Origin: Ruminococcus sp. UBA7477 | GTDB lineage: Bacteria > Bacillota > Clostridia > Oscillospirales > Ruminococcaceae | Assembly: GCA_002479715.1 (NCBI GenBank) | Contig: DLOT01000039.1 | Coordinates: 8,528 to 26,243 of the forward strand | Length of the DNA: 17,716 nt | Direction of reading: 5' to 3' | Part shown: positions 14,330-17,716 of the stretch, in pieces | Position numbering within the stretch: position 1 is the stretch's first letter | How the letters are laid out: every line of letters begins with the position of its first letter | Notes under the pieces: model-generated | Seen by the model: the letters and a program-made list of their open reading frames with translations, nothing else | Told to the model about the DNA's origin: nothing | Databases searched by the model: none | Made by a program: the position numbers and the translations under genes

Positions 14330-14836
14330 ATGGAGAAGTATATGGTAAAGTTGTTTCATTTGTATAAGAATTATTATTTGGGAATTTCTTTTGTTGGAAT
14401 TATTGCATTTGCTATTCAGGAAATCCCGTATATGATTATGCCGCTGATAAAGATGAAATCCAATCCTATAATGAATATGCAAAATGAAATTCCGTGGATA
14501 GAAAAAACACAGGGTATATTCGGTGTGCTATCTATGGTTTTGTTAATGTTGATTGTCAGGGACGATAATATATTCTTTTCGGTCACTACAACCAAAGAAA
14601 AATGTTTTTTTGCAATAACTGTTTTAATGATATTGATTAATTTTATCGGTTGGATTTTTTACTATCTCGGGTTTCAGTATAACTGGTTGATTGTCATAAG
14701 CCAATTCGCAGTTGTTCCGTTATACTATTTGTTTTTCGGACTATGGAAAAGCAATTATTTATTAGTCGGTACTGCTTCGATATTTTTTATCATTCATACC
14801 ATTAACGGTTATTTGAATTTTTGTGTGAAAAGGTGA
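14330..14836 (+). CDS. Small integral membrane protein, AT-rich
   Basis: The 168-residue protein has about four to five hydrophobic segments (LGISFVGIIAFAI, GIFGVLSMVLLMLIV, FFAITVLMILINFIGWIFYYLGF, LIVISQFAVVPLYYLFFGLW, LLVGTASIFFIIHTI). Between the first two is a conserved-looking IPYMIMPLIKMKSNPIMNM stretch, and a TTTKEK loop precedes the third. I recall similar unnamed membrane proteins in Clostridia but no function. AAGGGGTG (14313-14320) supports ATG 14330; ATG 14342 with GGAG is an alternative. The gene is much richer in A and T than rplA before it, and repeat B follows it, which suggests acquisition. Confidence 0.75.
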   Translation: MEKYMVKLFHLYKNYYLGISFVGIIAFAIQEIPYMIMPLIKMKSNPIMNMQNEIPWIEKTQGIFGVLSMVLLMLIVRDDNIFFSVTTTKEKCFFAITVLMILINFIGWIFYYLGFQYNWLIVISQFAVVPLYYLFFGLWKSNYLLVGTASIFFIIHTINGYLNFCVKR

Positions 14837-14942
14837 TATACATATTCTGATTTATCTTATCAATGATGAAGCGTGCCGACATACAAAACTATCCTTTCAC
14901 GCACATGAAATGGAGGCAAAAATGGGTGCAGCGGTACGCTGC

Positions 14943-15019
14943 TAATCGAATATTAACAATAAGCCCCGAAGCAGTTATCAATCACTTCGGGGCTTGAACT
15001 TCTTTATGAGTATCGAACT
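14943..15019 (+). repeat. Intergenic hairpin repeat B, copy 2
   Basis: It matches copy 1 at 6573-6652: the 5' part is nearly identical, the stem is AAGCCCCGAAG/CTTCGGGGCTT (14961-14971, 14985-14995), and the 3' flank ACTTCTTTATG-GTATC-AACT is shared. A GCAGCG/CGCTGC hairpin lies directly left (about 14929-14943), as in copy 1. It lies between convergent genes and may act as a shared terminator, although the T-runs are weak. Confidence 0.85.
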
Positions 15020-15050
15020 GACGTCCTCTCGGCTTTTGCCGTCATAGAAG

Positions 15051-16466
15051 TTATGTGTCTGTGAGCTTGTATGTCTTGAATCCGCAGTCTGCATCCGAGC
15101 AGGTCTTTGCTTTTATTTTCGCGCCGGCTCGTTTTATCCGCTCCCTGCCTATTTCGCAGATGTTTTTGTAGCCTGCGAGATAGGCTTCGCTCTTTTCTGC
15201 TGTTTTTTCCGGCAGCTGAACCGTTATGAACCGCCTGCTTCCCCCGTCCTCGGCGTTTAGCTCCATAACCGCCTGAGCTGTCGTGGCGGAGCCTGAGAAG
15301 AAGTCAAGTATGATCGAATCCTTGTCAGAATAAAGACGTATGCAGCGCTTTATCAGCTCAACGGGCTTAGGGTAGTTGAAAAAAGCCTGACCGTCGAAAA
15401 GCTTCTTGAGCTTTTGAGTCGCCTCCTGCGAATGCCCGACCTCTGTGTGTTTCCAGATGGTCATGGGAGTTATACCGGACTTGACCTCGGAAAGAAACCG
15501 TTTTATTCTCGGTACGTTGTTTCCGTCCTCTCCAAACCAGATCCTGTTGTCGGCAAGATAGCTTTCAAAGGTTTCCTTGTCGAGCCTCCAGCAATATCCG
15601 CTTGGCGGCAATATCTTTCTGCCGCCCGGTGCGGTTATCTCATAGACCTTGCTGTCGATCCTCGGACCTACCGAAAGGTCGCCTGAGGTCCACGGGCCGC
15701 GGGGATCATTGTCGGGATTGGAGTAACGTCCGTTGGCTTTTTTGCTTCTCGGAAGTCCGTTGCACTTGGCAAGAGGCTTGTTTTTTGCATAGCAGAGTAT
15801 AAAATCGTGGCTTTCGGAAAAGTGCTTTTTAAGGTTAACGGGCGAAAAAGCGCGTTCCCAGATGATCTGAGCCAGAAAGTTGCCTTCACCGAATATCTCA
15901 CCTGCAATCAGCTTCAGATTTGCCTGTTCTATGTCGTTTATGCTGATGAAGATAACGCCGTCGTCCGAAAGAAGCTCTTTGGCGGCTTTCAGCCTTGGGT
16001 ACATCATTGAACACCATGCCGAGTGGGATCTGCGCCCAGCTGGTTTGGTTTTGTTTATTTTTCCTTCGTGTGAAAAGCTGTCGCTGTATATATAGTCGTT
16101 TCCTGTGTTATAAGGCGGGTCTATGTAGATCACTTTGACTTTGCCGCTGTAGTCGTTTTGAAGAAGCTTCAGGGCGTCAAGATTGTCGCCCTCTATGTAA
16201 AGGTTGTTGGTTGTGTCAGGCTCGCAGCTCTCCTCGGGGCACAGTATCAAAGACTTCTGTGCCGGGATCTGTGCCGCTTCGACAGCCTCTTTTTTGCCAC
16301 GCCATGTCAGGGTGCAGGAGCCGTCGCCTCCTTCAAAAAGAGAGCGAAGAGCTTCAAAATCCACAGTCCGAACGGTGTTTCCGTCTTTGTCTGTCATTTC
16401 GCAGACACATTCGGGAAAAGCCGCTGCAAGCTTGGCGATATTCGCCTCGTATTTTTTCTTATTCAT
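15051..16466 (-). CDS. Type III-like Mod DNA methyltransferase, orphan and probably C-terminally truncated
   Basis: The ~471-residue protein is a beta-class N6-adenine/N4-cytosine methyltransferase. Catalytic motif IV DPPYNTGND (about residue 116) precedes the SAM-binding motif I DFFSGSATTA (about 388). The N-terminus (MNKKKYEANIAKLAAAFPE, LTWRGKKEAV, NLYIEGDNLDALKLL) matches type III Mod proteins, and LLSDDGVIFISINDIE is typical too. Family proteins usually continue well past the GFKxxKL segment; here it ends at CGFKTYKLTDT, 31 bases from repeat B. No res gene lies in the window. It could be a solitary methyltransferase or a broken one; the core motifs are intact. The frame extends to a GTG at 16475, but ATG 16466 is preferred by the N-terminus; no strong ribosome binding site is visible for either. 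Confidence 0.85.
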   Translation of the reverse strand: MNKKKYEANIAKLAAAFPECVCEMTDKDGNTVRTVDFEALRSLFEGGDGSCTLTWRGKKEAVEAAQIPAQKSLILCPEESCEPDTTNNLYIEGDNLDALKLLQNDYSGKVKVIYIDPPYNTGNDYIYSDSFSHEGKINKTKPAGRRSHSAWCSMMYPRLKAAKELLSDDGVIFISINDIEQANLKLIAGEIFGEGNFLAQIIWERAFSPVNLKKHFSESHDFILCYAKNKPLAKCNGLPRSKKANGRYSNPDNDPRGPWTSGDLSVGPRIDSKVYEITAPGGRKILPPSGYCWRLDKETFESYLADNRIWFGEDGNNVPRIKRFLSEVKSGITPMTIWKHTEVGHSQEATQKLKKLFDGQAFFNYPKPVELIKRCIRLYSDKDSIILDFFSGSATTAQAVMELNAEDGGSRRFITVQLPEKTAEKSEAYLAGYKNICEIGRERIKRAGAKIKAKTCSDADCGFKTYKLTDT

Positions 16467-16682
16467 AAGCACCACTCTATCATCGGCGCGGCCATATTCG
16501 GCAGCGCTGTTTTAAATTTGCATACAATTTCGTCTTTTCCGATAATGACATTTTAATTTGGAAAGATGCCTTTTGCGTAGAATATTCCGTTGGCGGAAAG
16601 TCTGCTGATAAAGGTCATTCCGATCTGTCCTGAATTTTGGCGATGCGGTGCTGCAACAAAGCGCCCGTTATCGCATATACTG

Positions 16683-17168
16683 TTAATACAGTCCTGTGTG
16701 GGCGCAGAAAACCTGTCCGTCATCGGTTATGTCTATAAATGCATAAGATGGAGGCAGACCGTCTCTCGGCTGCGAGGCGCTGCCCGGATTTACTGCATAC
16801 ACGCCGTCCTTATATTTGATAAGACGGCAATGTGTGTGACCGAAAAGCACTACCGAGGCGCCGTTTTGCCGGGCGAGTTCAAACAGGTATTCATCAGTGA
16901 AATTGACCCGCTGATTATGGCCGTGTGTGAAAACGATCCGGATGCCGTTTACAAGACAGCTTCCCAAGGCGGGCGCATTTGTGCAGCAATCACAGTTACC
17001 GCGTACACTGTAGATCACTTTTTCGGGGAAGCGCCGCTTTATTTCCTCAAGCTCTTTTTCTCCGTCGCCCAAAAAGATATATATGTCGGCCTCACGGTCT
17101 ATGATTTTTTGCATTGCTGTCTTTCTTCCGTGCGTGTCGGAAAAGACTATGACCCGTTTTGTCCCCAT
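16683..17168 (-). CDS. YfcE/MJ0936-type metallophosphoesterase
   Basis: The 161-residue protein has the full set of metallophosphoesterase motifs: DTHGR (Asp11, His13), GDGE (Asp35), GNCD (Asn58), THGH (His82) and GHTH (His111, His113). This small single-domain group hydrolyses phosphodiesters with two metal ions in the cytoplasm. ATG 17168 follows AAGGGGTG (17175-17182, minus strand); an in-frame GTG at 17177 overlaps that site and is unlikely. The gene is divergent from the next one. The 200 bases between it and the methyltransferase gene hold no clear terminator and no convincing gene. Confidence 0.9.
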   Translation of the reverse strand: MGTKRVIVFSDTHGRKTAMQKIIDREADIYIFLGDGEKELEEIKRRFPEKVIYSVRGNCDCCTNAPALGSCLVNGIRIVFTHGHNQRVNFTDEYLFELARQNGASVVLFGHTHCRLIKYKDGVYAVNPGSASQPRDGLPPSYAFIDITDDGQVFCAHTGLY

Positions 17169-17188
17169 AGGCTGCACCCCTTTTCAAC

Positions 17189-17217
17189 AGTATAACACAT
17201 TCTTCTATATTTTTCAA
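17189..17217 (-). promoter_or_regulatory. Promoter of the phosphoesterase gene
   Basis: On the minus strand TTGAAA (17212-17217), 17 bases, TATACT (17189-17194). The -35 overlaps the ribosome binding site of the divergent small gene. Confidence 0.75.
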
Positions 17218-17232
17218 GGAGGATCTATATAT

Positions 17233-17472
17233 ATGAATAACATCAATCCCAAAACGATGCAGGCAATGCTCGGAGTTGTCGGCTCTAAGATCGGCATGAC
17301 GCCGCAGGAGCTTCAAAAACAGCTGGAAAGCGGCAAGCTCGACAGCGCAATGAAGGGGCTTTCTCCGCAGGACAGCCAGAAGCTGGCGAATGCCCTTGCC
17401 AATCCTGCTATGGCACAGCGCATACTCGCGACTCCGCAGGCGCAGGAGATAATCAAAAAGCTTAAGCAGTAG
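17233..17472 (+). CDS. Small hypothetical protein
   Basis: The 79-residue helical protein is rich in Gln, Lys, Ala and Met (MNNINPKTMQAMLGVVGSKI, then ELQKQLESGKLDSAMKGLSPQDSQKLANALANP). It has no membrane segment, signal peptide or known motif. AAGGAGG (17216-17222) lies ten bases before the ATG. The next small gene starts 38 bases downstream with a similar composition, so the two are probably an operon and may interact. Function is not recognised. Confidence 0.78.
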   Translation: MNNINPKTMQAMLGVVGSKIGMTPQELQKQLESGKLDSAMKGLSPQDSQKLANALANPAMAQRILATPQAQEIIKKLKQ

Positions 17473-17510
17473 TCCGCATTTTTGCCGATGCGGCAGGAGG
17501 TGAAAAGCCG

Positions 17511-17716
17511 TTGGAAGATATGATGGCTAAAATACAAAGCATTCTTTCCGACCCGGAGAGCATGGCGCAGATAGGTCAGCTCGCCAAGATGTTTTCCGCT
17601 GAGAATCCGGGAGAACCGAGCACAGAGCAGTCTGCCGCGCAGGAAAGCAAGGCGGCGCCCGATCTGTCGCAGCTTATGTCGGCTTTTTCGGGCATCGGAG
17701 GGCAGGGCGGACAGCA
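17511..17716 (+). CDS. Small hypothetical protein, 3' end outside window
   Basis: A TTG start at 17511 is chosen because AGGAGGTG (17495-17502) lies eight bases before it; ATG 17520 is the in-frame alternative. The visible 68 residues begin MEDMMAKIQSILSDPESMAQ and continue through QLAKMFSAENPG to a low-complexity Ser/Glu/Ala stretch and a Gly-rich end (FSGIGGQGGQ). The repeated 'NPAMAQ/DPESMAQ' phrase links it to the previous product. No domain is recognised. Confidence 0.65.
   Translation, partial: MEDMMAKIQSILSDPESMAQIGQLAKMFSAENPGEPSTEQSAAQESKAAPDLSQLMSAFSGIGGQGGQ

Noticed and set aside
14910..14943. Seven-codon leader peptide (GGAGG, ATG, then MGAAVRC and stop) before repeat B copy 2
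   Set aside because: It coincides with the GCAGCG/CGCTGC hairpin and has no counterpart in copy 1; more likely chance.
16560..16680. Short minus-strand frame with protein-like sequence between the phosphoesterase and methyltransferase genes
   Set aside because: About 40 residues, no start with a ribosome binding site and no recognised family.
1..17716. tRNA, rRNA, CRISPR array or complete insertion sequence
   Set aside because: No cloverleaf with a TTCGANTC arm, no regularly spaced repeats and no transposase or integrase motif was seen on either strand.

Overview
The window reads like the chromosome of a gut Firmicute of the Ruminococcus/Oscillospirales type. Supporting signs are strong AGGAGG-type ribosome binding sites, TTGACA-N17-TATAAT promoters, a pyruvate phosphate dikinase, a zinc-binding L33, and protein sequences that look like Ruminococcaceae homologues. 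This placement is inference from protein flavour; no search was run.

Layout. (1) 2-946 is the 3' end of pyruvate phosphate dikinase (ppdK), closed by a strong terminator. (2) 1332-2632 holds a secreted Ig-like (BIG_2) protein that runs directly into an out-of-frame, 5'-truncated second gene; the pair looks like a recombination scar. (3) 2962-3918, minus strand, is a lone fabH with its own promoter, a hairpin leader and a terminator. (4) 4149-5373 carries a carboxymuconolactone-decarboxylase/cupin fusion and a GNAT acetyltransferase. (5) 5374-6964 is an accessory island: an AT-rich alpha/beta hydrolase gene lies between two direct copies of a structured 90-bp repeat (A) and is followed by a second, hairpin-bearing repeat (B). 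(6) 6965-8887 is a SIMPL-domain protein and a GH27 alpha-galactosidase in one operon. (7) 9030-10787 is a Na/Pi-cotransporter-family protein fused to a PhoU-like domain; its promoter carries TTAACA boxes that look like a PHO box. (8) 10871-11380, minus strand, is a zinc-ribbon membrane protein. (9) 11793-14107 is the housekeeping cluster rpmG-secE-nusG-rplK-rplA, with two leader elements resembling the 23S rRNA binding site of L1. It ends in a terminator and is not followed by rplJ-rplL. (10) 14173-15050 holds a compact predicted three-way-junction RNA, an AT-rich membrane-protein gene and the second copy of repeat B. (11) 15051-16466, minus strand, is an orphan, apparently C-terminally truncated type III-like DNA methyltransferase. 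(12) 16683-17716 has a YfcE-like phosphoesterase (minus) divergent from two small unknown genes, the last cut by the window edge.

How it fits together. Most of the window is ordinary chromosomal metabolism and translation. The unusual material is concentrated at two places, 5374-6964 and 14173-16500. In both, an AT-rich gene unlike its neighbours is followed within tens of bases by repeat B. The most coherent lead is therefore a repeat-associated accessory-gene pattern, with the PHO-box promoter and the two L1-site mimics as more conventional regulatory observations.
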